Source: Macrothele yani
Taxonomy: Eukaryota; Arthropoda; Arachnida; Araneae; Macrothelidae
Length of the DNA: 64,000 nt
Direction of reading: 5' to 3'
NCBI GenBank assembly: GCA_039090855.1
Contig: CM077013.1
Location: 143,179,240-143,243,239 of the forward strand
The stretch's first letter is position 1; every line of letters begins with the position of its first letter. The position numbers and the translations under genes were made by a program. Shown here piece by piece: positions 30,869 to 42,779 of the stretch. The notes under the pieces were generated by a model, which was not told where the DNA came from, did not search any database, and worked only from the letters and a program-made list of their open reading frames with translations.

Positions 30869-31118
30869 TTGGCGTATTTTGCATAATGAGGTGAGCGTTT
30901 ATGGGTTTCTTGCATCACTAAAATTTTTAGCTGCAAAAGGGACGAACGCTTGACTTACCATGGTAAATACTGTACATACGCACACACTGCACTACCATTA
31001 ATCTCCCGACAGCCTTTGCTGATAGTAAATTAGGTCCTATGAAAGCACCACCTCACAGACCCAACTATGAATATGCTCGTAGCAGTATGATACACTGATT
31101 TTCAAAATGAAGAGAGTT
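30869..31118. other. No recognisable gene
   Basis: Unassigned spacer. Confidence 0.4.
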
Positions 31119-31307
31119 TGCACATTTTGTCGAATTTCTGAAAAACTAATGGACACATTTTAATGAAATTTGGTATGGATACACAGTTACATAAGAGAAA
31201 AAATTATACCATACAACAGTCATGTTACGAACTCATGATCGCCAGTAAGGCTCATCAGCGCAGGAATGTCCAATATCCACGTTGCAAGATCGAACTTAAA
31301 AATGACT

Positions 31308-32337
31308 CTAATATGGGGTATGGTCCCCTCTGACAGTCATGCAGCTCTTACAGCGTGACGTCATACTGGAAACGAGGCAGTTGATGAGTCCCTGTGGCAG
31401 TCGGTCCCAATCCTGCAGCAACGCAGTTTTCAGGTCCTGGATGCTTCTCGGAGGGGGATGGCGCGCTGCAATTGTCCTCCCAAGAGCGTCCCATACATGT
31501 TCGATAGGGTTTAGGTCTGGCGATCTGGCTGGCCAATCCATCCAGCGAATATCCTCACTTTCAAGATAATCGTCGACCAGGTGAGCCCTATGTGGACGAG
31601 CGTTGTCGTCAATACAAAGGAACCGAGGGCCAACTGTGCCCCTGAAAAGTCGAACATAGGGCTATAAGATCTCATCCCTATACCTCTCAGCAGTCAGGGA
31701 GCCTCTGTCAATCACATGGAGAGGTGTGCGGCGTCCAACGTGATGCCTGCCCAGACCATGACACCTCCGCTGCCATAGCGGTCCCTTTCTCGGATGTTGG
31801 AGGAAAGGTATCGGGTCCCAGGTTCTCTCCAGATGAAGGTAGGTCCAGAATCAGTGTCCAGGCTGAATCGCGATTCGTCTGTGAAGAGAACGTTACCCCA
31901 CTGAAGTCTGGTCCAAGGCTGATGTTGCCTGCACCATGCTAAACGCGCTCTCTTGTGTGCTGAAGTAAGTGGGACGCAAACTGCGAGTTTTCTGGCAAAA
32001 ATCCCTCTCTCATGAAGCCTTCGGGAAACAGTAACCCTTGAAACTCGTGTTCGAGTGGCAGCATGCAGCTCACGAGATGGCAGTGCAGCTGTAGCACCCC
32101 TGTGGCGCCTCGCTGAAAGTGCCAATTAACGATCTTCTTGGCCGCCGTGGCTCTTGGACGACATTGCCCAATCTTTCTCGATATGGATCCGGTGTCCTTC
32201 AACTGTTTCCACAAATTGCAGACGACACTGGGGGTTACATTAAGTTCTGTAGCAACCTGCACTTGCGATTGCCTTGCCTACAATCTACAGACGGTTCTCC
32301 ACCTCATTCCGTCATCAATACGTTTGTGGCAACTCAT
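31308..32337 (-). pseudogene. Tc1-like transposase pseudogene, GDHTPY type
   Basis: The minus-strand start is at 32335-32337 (MSCHKRIDDGMRW). Pieces in order: VATELNVTPSVVCNLWKQLK (helix-turn-helix), RVSRVTVSRRLHERGIFARK, then VLFTDESRFSLDTDSG (first Asp), GGVMVWAGITLDAAHL, IDDNARPHRAHLVDDYLESE (second Asp), and DWPARSPDLNPIEHVWDALG (Glu), ending RGDHTPY. The second Asp to Glu spacing is 34, the canonical value. A few frameshifts and stops make it inactive. Text near 31119 (TTGCACATTTTGTCGAATTT) and 32584 in reverse complement (TTTACACATTTCGTTGATTT) may be the inverted repeats. Confidence 0.88.
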
Positions 32338-32928
32338 TTTACCGGATTGCTTATGAAATTGAACCAACTCCTGCAAGAAACACAACGAATGTCACCAAGG
32401 AGTAAGAGCGAACTAATCGCGTATAAAGCCGCGTGTGTTTTTCATGCCCTCCGCTGTCACAGCTCCGCCCACACCCACGTGTACGCTTAGGTATTCCACA
32501 CTGCAATTTTGCATTCTTATTCGGGGGCATAATTTGTACCTTTGGTTCTGTACGTTTTGTGAAAATCAACGAAATGTGTAAATTCTCTTAACTTTGGACA
32601 CAAGTGCAAAATGGAACGACTGCGAAATCAAAATGCATTGACTAAAGGAGTGAACTGATTTACAACACTGATTGAAGATATGGGCTATAGAATCAATCGC
32701 TTATCACGTGACATTTCTGCAGCATTGAAAATCTCTAGGTCAGAATCTGGCGATGTGATATGCTAATTGAAAAGAACTGAAGAAGAATATGCTAAAAGAT
32801 GATAAGGTAAACCCCTAAAGTTAACAGAACGTGGTAGAGCTCCAGAAAGGACTCTACTCTCAAAACATAAATCAATCAATATTCTCTCAAATCACACAAA
32901 CCCTATGTGAAACTGTCGGAACAGATTT

Positions 32929-33148
32929 CTTTTTTTTTTGATTGGAGGTTTAACGACCACCGTGAGCAACTCAATGGGCTATAAGCAGTCGCCCGTCCAT
33001 AATTTAGGGTCGCTGGTTCCAGGGAAGGGAGAGAGCCAGTGCCGTAAGACAAACACAACATCCATGCCTCACCGGGATTCGAACCCGGACCCCTTTCGGA
33101 CGAATGATCAGAGGCCATCGCTTAGACCACTGCGCCACCGGGGCGGCA
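32929..33148 (-). mobile_element. SINE-A, reverse orientation, 11-bp TSD
   Basis: A T run, then GATTGGAGGTTTAACGACCA and the antisense head CGGGATTCGAACCCGGACCC. Imperfect direct repeats TCGGAACAGAT (32917-32927) and TCGAAACAGAT (33149-33159) flank it. It splits a Tc1 transposase reading. Confidence 0.9.
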
Positions 33149-33199
33149 TCGAAACAGATGTTACCACCAGGACAGTGCGTAGGACTCTGCACACGTAGT

Positions 33200-33990
33200 C
33201 AAGTATCCATCCACATATTGTCTCAAACCATGGCAACCCTACGGGAGATTATTGAAACTGGTATTAACACCCCAGTTAAGCGTAGGATGGTTACCGTAGT
33301 CAAACTGTCATCAACAAGACGCTGCTACTGTCTCAAATTACGCAAACTGTATGTGAGACTATTGGGACTATGTTAGGACGTTACATCAGATAGTCTCCGT
33401 AGTCAAGCAGCCATCCACAAGATGCAAATGTTGACTTAAATCAAACAAATCCTATGTGAGACCTTTGGGACTAACTATAGTTCCACTACCATGCGTAGGA
33501 CCCTGCATCACGTGGTTACTGTAGTCATGCAACCATCCACAAGACACTAACATTGTCTGAAATCACGCAAACCCTATGTGAGACTATTAGGATTGATATT
33601 AGCACCAGAAGAATGTAGGATGCTGCGCCACGTGGTTACCGTTGCCAAGTAGCCATCCACGAGACGCTAATATTCTCCTAAATCCCGCAAACCGTATGTT
33701 AGACTATTGAGATTGATGTTAGCACCAAGATAATGCGTACGATGCTGCACCACGTGGTTACCGCAGTTAAGCTGCCATCGAAAACGCTAATATTGTCTCA
33801 AATCACGCAAACCCCAGGTAAGACTATTGGGACTGATGTTAGCACCAGTACAATGCATAGGAAGCAGCACCACGTGGTTACCTAGCCTAGCAGCCATCCA
33901 CACGAACCTCATATTGTCTCAAATCACGCAAACCCTGTGAGACAATTACGACTGATGTTAGTACCAGTACAATGAGTAGGACGCTGCACA
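33200..33990. repeat. Tandem array derived from Tc1 coding sequence, ~121-bp unit
   Basis: CAAATCACGCAAACC and CACGTGGTTACC recur; later intervals are 120-121 bases, earlier ones 104-110. Units translate as LSQITQTLCETIGTDVSTST then MRRTLHHV, a piece of a Tc1 second DNA-binding domain. The unit length is not divisible by three, so the array breaks the frame. Confidence 0.85.
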
Positions 33991-34384
33991 ACATGGGTTA
34001 ATTGTGTTCCTGCTGGTGATGGCCATTATCAACAGGATAACGCGCCATGCCATACTGCCAGAATCGTCAAGGAGTAGTTCGTGGAACATGCTCGTGACTT
34101 TCTGTTAATATCCTGGCCTCCAAATTCACCTGACACGAACCCAATCGAGCATTTGTGGTTCGACTTGGAAAGGCGGGTTCGCGCTAAATCACCACCACCC
34201 CGAAATGTACGGGAACTGGAGGACCTGCTGTTGGCATTATGGTAGTAGATACCCCAGGATACCTATCGCCATCTCATTGAATCGATGACTCGTAGAGGGC
34301 AGCTGTTTTGTATACATTCGGCTGCGGTTCTGGTCTGGTTGGGCTGGAATTAAGGTCTACTGTATTGCCATTTTTAGAACATCT

Positions 34385-36205
34385 TTTTAAAAAAAGATCG
34401 CGCTTTTGTTATCGGTTTGTCCGTCCGTCCGTCCGCCTGTACCCACGGTATCTCTGCAACTATTAGTCCGATTTGAAAAATTCTTTTTGCATTCAAAAGC
34501 TTGAAATATGCGAATGATGATCCTTCATTTCGTTTTTTTTTTACGATGTATAATTTCGCCGCTAGAGGGCGTAAATGCAGATGATGTCGAATTCAAAAAT
34601 ACGTTTTATTCCACATATTTGCTTCTAAACATCCGATTTAAAAAAACCTTTTATCTTTCGATTCCATTTATGCCGAAGAGTATTTTATATATAGTTTCTT
34701 TTTCAAATTACGCATATATTTTCCGATAGGGGGCGTAAAAAATAAATTGCATTTTTTCCGATAACTCCTCTTCTAAAACTCCAATTTGAAATTTTTTTTT
34801 CAGCGGATACATCTTCTGATTCACAATCTTTTGCATATAATTTCAAATTTTTGGTAAAGATTACTTTGGCCACCAGGGGGCGTAAGAGTTAATTTTTGCT
34901 TCTAATGTATTTGACATAAAATCTGAGCTTCTAAAATATCGATTGAAAAAATTCTTTCGTGGACTGATGCCACTCACATCGATAAACCTTTTCGGAATAT
35001 TTTCTTCCTAAAATATTCCACAGTTTCTCCGCCAGGGGACGTAGATGTATATCTTATTTTTGTCAATATCTCGACTTCTAGGAGTCCGATTTGAAAAATT
35101 CCTTCTTTGTTGGATAGTGTCTTCCGTGTCGCATGTTTTTCATATAACTTCAAAATTTTCAAGTAATTCATAGACTTTCCGCTAGGGGGCGTAATGGTAA
35201 ATTGCGTTTTCCCCTATATCTCTGCTTCTAAATCTCCGATCTGAAAAATTCTTTCTGCACCGAATACAGCTCCTGATGGGAAATCGTTTGCACATAATTT
35301 CTAATTTTTGTAAAAAAAATGGTTTGGCCACCTGGGGGCGTAAACCTTAATTTCCGCTTCTGATGTATTTGCAGCAAAATATGAGCTTCTAAATTCTCGA
35401 TTGAAAATAACATCGTTTGTAGACTGATACTACTCATGTCGACAAACCTTTTAGAAACATTTTCTTCTTAAAATAGTGCACGGTTTCTACGCCAGGGAGC
35501 GTAGATGTATATCTTATTTTTGTCAATATCTCTACTTCTAAAAATCCGATTTGAAAAATTCCTTCTTTGTTGGATAGTGTTTCCGATGCGAAATGTTTTT
35601 CCTATAAATTCAAAATTTTCAGGTAAATCATAGACTTTCCGCTAGGGCGCCCAATGGTAAATGGCGTTTTCAGCTCCTAAAACTCCGATTTGAAAAATTC
35701 TTCCTGTATCGCATACAAGACCTGGCGGAAAATATTTTTCACGGAATTTGTAATGTTTGGTAAAGAATGGTTTGGCCACCAGGGGTCATAAGTGTTAATT
35801 TCTACTTCTGATGTATTTGTAGCAAAATCTGGGCTCCTGAAAACTCGGCAATTTTTTTTTATCGTGGACCGATACCGCTCATATGGATAAACTTTTTGTG
35901 AATACTTTCTTCCTAAAATAATGCATGGTTTTCCCACCAAGGGACGTAAAGACACATCTTATTTTTGTCGATAACTCTGTTTCTAAGAGTTCGTAGGCTC
36001 ACGATTCCATTTACAGCAATATCTGAGGGATTAAAGACCCGATTGAAAAACTTCTTTCTTCCGTCAGATACTATTGTTTTCCATACCGGTTCCATTGACT
36101 TTGAATAGCTTTGATAAATTTAATTTGCGTCAGAACGGTGTCAAAAGACGTGCTTATTACACCAAAAAATTCGGTGTCATCTTTCTTGTTTTATGGTGCT
36201 TCTGG
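34385..36205. repeat. Tandem array, ~150-bp units in ~460-bp higher-order repeats
   Basis: CCGATTTGAAAAATTC-type text recurs every 140-165 bases, usually with a CGCTAGGGGGCGTAA-type motif in each unit. Corresponding units match best three apart: TTCCTTCTTTGTTGGATAGT at about 35098 and 35559, and GACTGATACTACTCATGTCG-like text near 34960, 35417 and 35867. It starts after AAAAAAAGATCGCGCTTTTG with a GTCCGTCCGTCCGCCTGT stretch. Confidence 0.8.
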
Positions 36206-36210
36206 TTTTT

Positions 36211-37021
36211 TACGCTTTCCAACCGTAGGTTGAAGAAGCGTATATGCTTCAGCTTTGTCCGTCTGTCTGTCTTTCCGCCTGCACGATAACTCGCGTAAAA
36301 ATGGTTCGATTTCGAAGAAATGTTAGTATGTGGTAGGGAATCACATGTGGACGAACTCTATTGAAAATGGACGAAATGGGATCAAAGGTAAGAACATAGG
36401 AGCGGGATCAATTCCATTGCCCTTATGCGTCATACTTACGTAAAAATACTTCGATTGTGACAAAACTTTATCATGCTGTTCCGGAGGTATACTGAACCAA
36501 TTCTGTTTAATATAACCGAAATGGGATCAAAGGTCAGGGCACAGGAGCGAGATTTATTCCACAGCCATTATCCTTATAACTTGGCTAAAAATGCTTCTAT
36601 TGCGACAAAACTTTAGTATGTTGTTCCGGAGTATACTGAACCGATTCTGTTTATATCATCGGAATAGGGTCAAAGGTCAAGGTACAGGAGCGGGATTTAT
36701 TCCACAGCCATGATCCTCAAAACTTGAGTAATGATTTCTGGTATGTTCGAAAGCGTATCGTAATTAATGCATTGCATTTTTTTTTTTTGATTGGAGGTTT
36801 AACGACCACCGTGAGCAACTCAATGGGCTATAAGCAGTCGCCCGTCCCTAATTTAGGGTCACTGGTTCCAGGGAAGGGAGAGAGCCAGTGCCGTAAGACA
36901 AACATAACATCCATGCCTGACCGGGATTCGAACCCGGACCCCTTACGGACGAATGATCAGAGGCCAACGCCTTAGACCACTGCGCCACCGGGGCGGCAAT
37001 GCATTTCATGATTTACTAACT
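36211..37021 (-). repeat. HP repeat element, reverse orientation
   Basis: Starts with the hairpin cap TACGCTTTCCAACC, GTA, GGTTGAAGAAGCGTA, then GTCCGTCTGTCTGTCTTTCC and ~145-bp units. It ends with the common terminus in reverse complement (CATGATTTACTAACT). A SINE-A interrupts it near the terminus. Confidence 0.78.
36778..36997 (-). mobile_element. SINE-A, reverse orientation, 12-bp TSD
   Basis: T run, body and antisense head as in other copies. The flanking repeats AATGCATTGCAT (36766-36777) and AATGCATTTCAT (36998-37009) differ at one base. It sits inside an HP element. Confidence 0.92.
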
Positions 37022-37935
37022 TTTATAATATCTGTAAATGAGTTAGGTAACCAGTTGGAATACTTGATAAACAAAACGCAGGTAAACTAGCAAAAATATG
37101 TAACTAATAATTCGGAATTTTTTTAACATCTTGCTGAAACAAATTATTGCTGAATCTGTATTTCTTTATTTAAAAATAAAACTGTGTCTCTGATCATTTG
37201 AGTACAAGTAAAAGGAAAAATAATTATTCGGTTGTTGATATACCTTCAAGATATTTCTCAGTTGCTCCGGACATCATTTCACGAGCGAACGCACAATTAT
37301 CTTAGAAAGGAAGTTCCGAGGCACCTTGTCTTCACCAGCCGCAACCCGAATGCCAGTTTCGCCGTGAAAGCACCAATTTGCATATGCAGATACTCTCTAG
37401 AACAAAGAAAAGCAACCGCTCGTAAGATAATTAAAGGATCATATCTTGTGCTTTTACCAGAATTCACTTTTAATACGCTCCAAGACATTTGTAAACCGAA
37501 TGCATGTTTCCAATACTCTGTCATATTCGGTTAGTTTAAATTTGATCACAGCGGACAAATGGAAGAACATGTTCTTGCATCTGTTTGCTTAGATTTGTGA
37601 GGAGCGTTATCATCCCGCTATCTTCCTCAGTGCTCTTGGCGCGAGTATTGAAAGATCGGTTCCCTCGGCTCTAACGTGGAAATGGATTTCCCTGGGTGGA
37701 AATCGAACACTTTATGAATATTCATGTCTTGTGAGATTTATGGTATTCTCAACTCGACGAACTTAATATATATGTATAAGCTGGATTTATAAGCGGGGAC
37801 TTCTTCAAAGAAACACGTAAACACACAACAGATGATAGGCACAGTTGGGAATTTCTGTGTCCGAAGAACAAAAACACAGTGTTTTCTGAGTGTTAAAAAA
37901 CTCCCTCAAGGGACAAAAGTTAACGCCAAACATTA
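37022..37935. other. No recognisable gene
   Basis: Unassigned. A 100-codon open frame at 37232 shows no motif or signal that I recognise. Confidence 0.45.
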
Positions 37936-37936
37936 A

Positions 37937-38670
37937 CACGTTAGTAAAATCATGCAATGCATTGATTATGATAAGCTTTCCAACATACCAGAAATCATTA
38001 CTCAAGTTATGAGAATAACAGCCGTGGATTAAATCTCACTCCTGTGTCCTGACTGTTGACCCCATTTCAATGATATTAAACAGAACCTGTTTAGTTTACC
38101 TCCAGGAACAACACACTAAAGTTTTGTCGCAATAGAAGCATTTTTAGTCCGGTTATGAGGATAATGGCTGTGGAATAAATCTTGCTTCTGTGCCATGACC
38201 TATGACCCCATTTCATTGATATTAAACACAACTGATTCCCTATACCTCCGGAATAACATACTAAACTTTCATCGAAATCGAACCATTTTACGCAAGTTAT
38301 GACGTATAAGGGCAATGATCCCTCCCCTACGACCTGACCTTTGACCCCATTTCACCGATTTTCAATGGGACTGGTCTCCAGGTGGTCCTCTACCACATAC
38401 TAAGCTTTCATCGAAATCAAACCATTTTTACGCAAGTTATGACGCATAAGGGCGATGGAATGGATCCCGCTCCTATGTTCCGACCTTTGACGCCATTTCG
38501 TCCAATTTCAATAGGGTCCGTTTCCAGGTGGTTTTCCTAAAACATACTAAAATTTCATCGAAATCGAATCATTTTTACGTGAGTTGTCGTGCAGGCAGGC
38601 AGACGGAAAGACAGACAGATAAAGCTGGAACATATACGCTTCTTCAGCCTACGGTTGGAAAGCGTAAAAA
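37937..38670 (+). repeat. HP repeat element with terminal hairpin
   Basis: Left terminus GTTAGTAAAATCATGCAATG, then about four ~145-bp units, then GCAGGCAGGCAGACGGAAAG and a hairpin ACGCTTCTTCAGCCTACGG followed by TTGGAAAGCGTAAAAAA. Confidence 0.78.
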
Positions 38671-38851
38671 AGAATCAAATCCTGGTACCAGATATCTGAC
38701 TTAATTTTTCAATAGTTTCGCTGTAAAAGGTTTCGGTGCAAAATACTTTTTTCTTGCCACTGGGAGCCAGAATATGAAGATTTCCTCGATTCCAGTGAGT
38801 AAACATGATGCATTGAATCTTCCACACGGAAAGCGGTAGTTTTCAAATACA

Positions 38852-39029
38852 ATGGGCCGAACGGGGTCCGGGTTCGAGTTCCGTGAGGCATGGATGTTGT
38901 GTTTGTCTTACGGCACTGGCTCTCTCCCTTCCCTGGAACCAGTGACCCTAAATTAGGGACGGGCGACGGCTTATAGCCCATTGAGTTGCTCACGGTGGTC
39001 GTTAAACCTCCAATCAAAAAAAAAAAAAA
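38852..39029 (+). mobile_element. SINE-A, head truncated
   Basis: Begins within the head (GGTCCGGGTTCGAGTTCCGT), then the standard body, and ends CCTCCAATCAAAA with a 15-base A run. Confidence 0.88.
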
Positions 39030-40732
39030 AAATATAATGGTTTCAATAAACGAAATTTTGACAGGCCTCGAAAATAGTTTTGATGCGAAATATGAGGAAG
39101 AAGTGTAACTTAATACGCCCTTTCAAATTATGTGTGCAACATAACAAAACTAATTATTAATCTCTCTATTCTAAAAAAAAAAGTAACCGCCGCCGCCGCC
39201 GCTGTTTTTGAAATTTCGCAACATTCGCGGTTTTTGAGCTCGCAGCGCAAAAAGTATTGAACACAAAAATATGAAATTTATATAATTTGTAGTGAATTGT
39301 TCGGAAAATACGCTGAAATAAACCGTTTTTCGATTGTGGAGATACTTCAAGAGCTATTGTATTTCAAAGTTAAGGTAAGCAAAAAAGTGCTATCAGTTGG
39401 CGTTCCGGACACACTATAACAGCAACAGAACCACGAAACTTTGTAAGCATGTAGAGCCATGGCCGAAATTTTGCACCACGTCGCCCTTTTTTTAAATTTC
39501 GATTTAGTTTACGAGAAACAAATTTTTAAATTTAAAAAAAAATCTATTTCGCAGTGGGATCCATTTTAAAAAACGCATATATGGCAAAGCATAAATCATA
39601 ACACATTGCAATTTTTACAGCATAAACTCATAACTCTTTTACAAAATTATTTTTTAAGAAAAAGTCATTTTTTTATTTTTAAGCATTTTTTAAAGACGCA
39701 AAGGAAAAGAACGAGCGGCTTATTCAGTCTTCAGCGTTAACCACACCGTAAAGTTTTGGTCCCGTGACCTGCTGCCATAGTGACGCATCTATGTTTAGCA
39801 CTCTTTTCTCATTGGGGGAGAGGAAAGGCAACAATCAAAGCTGGTAATGACGCAATGCTTAATGACGTAGCGACCCTTTTAAAGTTCGGCGTTTTCCGTC
39901 GGCATACATAAATACCTATGTAAATATAAGTTTTCGCCTGATATATAAAAAGGAAACAAGGAAAATGCGAGTGTGTTCGTCCGCGAATTGTTCGACCACT
40001 TCTAAATGACCTAGAGATCTGAAAATTGGCATGCTGATAGGTCTTAAGGTCCATATACCTAGAAAAATACAAAAAAAAAAGTCGTCTCTGGAGCATTGTC
40101 TGCTTGAAATATTCGCGAATTGTTTAACCTCTTCTAAATGACCTAGAGATCTAAAAATTATCATGCTGATAGATCTTAAGGTCCAGGTACCTAAAAAGTC
40201 CCAAAACCAAAAAAAATAAATAAAAAATGGCGGATTTGAAACGTTGTCTGCTTGAACTTTTCGCGAATTGTTAGACCACTTTTAAAAAATCTAAAGATCT
40301 AAAAATTGGCATGTTGGGAGGTCTTAAAGTCCGGATACCTGTAAATGCACGAAAACCCAAAAAAAAAAAAACAAAAAAAAACAGCGCTTTGAAACATTGT
40401 CTGCCTGAATTTTTCTACCACTTCTACACCTACAAAAAAGTCTGAAAGCCAAAACATTCAAAAAGGGTGGCTTAGCTTCACTGTTTCAAAACTCTGATAG
40501 GTTTAAAGAAAATGTTGTTAGAATCACTGAAATGCTTTTAAAATTTCAAATTTTGATTTATAATTAAAGGGCGCCAAAGCCTGCTCCGTTTTACATCAAA
40601 CCGTATGCATTGACGTCACGACGCTGTTCTAAATCGTAAAACAGTTACGGATTTTAAATTACTTTTCTTTTCTTTAATTACTTTTCCCTTTCTTCAATTT
40701 ATTAACCAGCACGTCTACTTCGATATTCTGAA
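39030..40732. repeat. Unassigned block containing a ~130-150-bp tandem repeat
   Basis: Three to four units at about 39980-40430 carry TTCGCGAATTGTT (39982, 40114, 40262) and GACCTAGAGATCTAAAAATT. The rest is AT-rich, with a short (CCG)n run near 39192. No gene is visible. Confidence 0.55.
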
Positions 40733-41146
40733 CAATTACGCCCTACCAACTCTGTGGCAATACTTGGGAACCGAGCCTTGTTGGTACCAGCAGGATAATG
40801 CACCGAGCCATAAAGCAAGGACTGTTACGGCGTGGTTTGACGATAATTCCGTATCGTGTGTGGACTGGCCAGCACAGAGCCCAGATCTTAATCCCATAGA
40901 GCACATGTGAGATGAATTAGAGCGCCGCATAAATATTGGAACCTAGGCCTACTACTAAGGAACAGTTAGCGGCAGCATTATGTACTTAATGGAAACGCTG
41001 TGTTCCAAAACCTTGTCGAAATCATGTCTCGTAGGGTCACTGCATGCATTAAGGCCAAAGATGGACCTACACCGGGCTAATGTATGCAAATAAATGCTAT
41101 GTTGTGTTTCTCTTTTAGGTGTCCGGTGACGTTTGTCAATATAGTG
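40733..41146 (+). pseudogene. Tc1-like transposase C-terminal part (family D)
   Basis: The plus-strand reading YQQDNAPSHKARTVTAWFDD (second Asp), then DWPAQSPDLNPIEHM-stop-DELERRINI (Glu) and a C-terminus ACIKAKDGPTPG. The element's right inverted repeat ends at 41146 (reverse complement CACTATATTGACAAACGTCA), followed by TA. The N-terminal half is absent. Matching family copies lie at 44303 (inverted) and at the window's right edge. Confidence 0.8.
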
Positions 41147-41148
41147 TA

Positions 41149-41496
41149 CATTGAATTCCTTTCGTTGGCAAACTAAAGTTGCACCAACGATATGCTGACG
41201 AAACAAAATATTTCTTGAATATCACAGTGTGTAACTATTTAATGAAAGGCTATTCATTCTATCATTTATATTTCATAATAATTTACCTCATAATAAGGTC
41301 ATCATATGAAAGTACCTATATACGTGGTGACTTATTCAAAAGCTTCAACGGCGTTTACCGTGCAATAATACTCTTACTCACGTTGATTCATACCTGTGTT
41401 AATAATAACCAGCCGACTAAGTATCCTATTATTTCAACATTTATTCCCAGTATTCCAAAGTATAATATCAATTAAATCTATTCTATAATAAAAATG
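41149..41496 (+). repeat. Inverted-duplication unit R, copy 1
   Basis: Contains GTGACTTATTCAAAAGCTTC and AATAATAACCAGCCGACTAA. The same sequence recurs in reverse orientation at 43965-44300 and, in part, at 45600-45770. I do not recognise its class. Confidence 0.75.
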
Positions 41497-41596
41497 CTGT
41501 GCTAAAAGTCCTTAAAAACCAGTGCAACAGTTCTGCATTGTTATTAAAATTGCCCGTAAGGAATGATAACTCAAAAACCCAACATCTATAAAGACA

Positions 41597-42222
41597 AATT
41601 TTTGAAGATGACAATCCGATTTTTGGCGTAAATGTGACAAGGATGGTAAGTCAGATAATATCCAAAAACTTGAAAATTTTCATCGTCCTGCAGCGGGACT
41701 CGAACCCGCGTTTCTCAGAAAACGCCCAGGTATGCTAACCACTACACCATCCAGAACAACAGAGTTCCAAGTTTCCGATCAATTTGAATATAACCATCAG
41801 AGGATTCTCTAGTCGAAGCAACCGGCATTCATGTTTAGCGAATCTGGAGGTTAAGAATCCTATCCCGTGTTTGCCCGGAGAAGCAGATAAATCATGAAAG
41901 AAATACGGGATTACGCCATATAATACAAATTTTTGAAGATGACAATCCGATTTTTGGCGTAAATGTGACAAGGATGGTAAGTCAGGTAATATCCGAAAAC
42001 TTGAAAATTTTCATCGTCCTGGAGCGTTCTGGGTGGTGTAGTGGTTAGCATACCGGGGCGTTTTTCTGGGAGACGCGGGTTCGAGTCCCGCTCCAGGACG
42101 ATGAAAATTTTCAAGTTTTCGGATATTATCTGACTTACCATCCTTGTTACATTTACGCCAAAAATCGGATTGTCATCTTCAAAATTTTGTATTATATGGC
42201 GTAATCCCGTATTTCTTTCATG
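41597..42222. mobile_element. SINE-B composite with 13-bp TSD
   Basis: About 626 bp: an antisense SINE-B unit, a second partial antisense unit, and from 42026 a sense unit with head TGGTGTAGTGGTTAGCATAC and B box GGGTTCGAGTCCCGC. Perfect duplications ATCTATAAAGACA lie at 41584-41596 and 42223-42235. The related segment at 45489-45600 and 44720-44982 lacks this insertion, which confirms the boundaries. Confidence 0.88.
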
Positions 42223-42235
42223 ATCTATAAAGACA

Positions 42236-42490
42236 GTGTCTTTATTACGTCAATGTCTGACCTTAAGCAAAGTTATTATGTTGCGTTTATAGTCCTTAAT
42301 TGTTCACCTTCAACAGTACGTAAACAGCCGTAGCTTCCAAATTTTACTTCGCGATAATAAGTTGAAACGTAGACACAATGCAAGTAGTGTTTCACCAAGA
42401 AACCAATTCCAAACAGAAAAACAGTTCAAAGACCTAAAAGAAATATGTACACGTCAAAATGTCTTATAATAAAATACTGATTTCCAGAAT
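42236..42490 (+). repeat. Inverted-duplication unit X, copy 1
   Basis: GTGTCTTTATTACGTCAATG through ATACTGATTTCCAGA. It matches the reverse complement of 44720-44982 with scattered changes. The junction AAAGACAGTGTCTTTATT is the empty site for mini-LTR copy 2. Confidence 0.82.
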
Positions 42491-42779
42491 CAAACAAGGC
42501 CAGTCCCCATCCCCCACAGTCTTCCGTACGTGTTTCGGAGCACCTGTCTGTGTCCATTTTCAACGGATTATTCACTTCTCTGTCGTGAAGTCCACGACTA
42601 TAACTAAAGTAACCGCTGGATGTTCTTCATGAAGGTTTTCCCTAGCTTGTGTTTTGACCACTTGTCTTGTCCCTGCTATTGGAGTGCCCTCTTGTGAACA
42701 AAAGTCTTACTCAGGGCCCAAATTAGTATTGTAATTTCAAGTTAATTTCTTCACGCTTTTTGAATCCCTGTAACCTTTT

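Larger units (their letters stand above)
32612..34345 (+). pseudogene. Tc1-like transposase pseudogene with internal 121-bp expansion
   Basis: Plus strand: GYRINRLSRDISAALKISRS (helix-turn-helix), then KPLKLTERGRAPERTLLSKH and LSQITQTLCETVGTD, where a SINE-A interrupts. After it, VTTRTVRRTLHT completes the second DNA-binding domain. About seven further copies of this same stretch follow (33200-33990). The first catalytic region is missing. From about 34012 it resumes with VPAGDGHYQQDNAPCHTARI (second Asp) and WPPNSPDTNPIEHLWFDLER (Glu). The spacing is 34 by my count. It is dead, and remarkable for the array grown from its own coding sequence. Confidence 0.82.
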
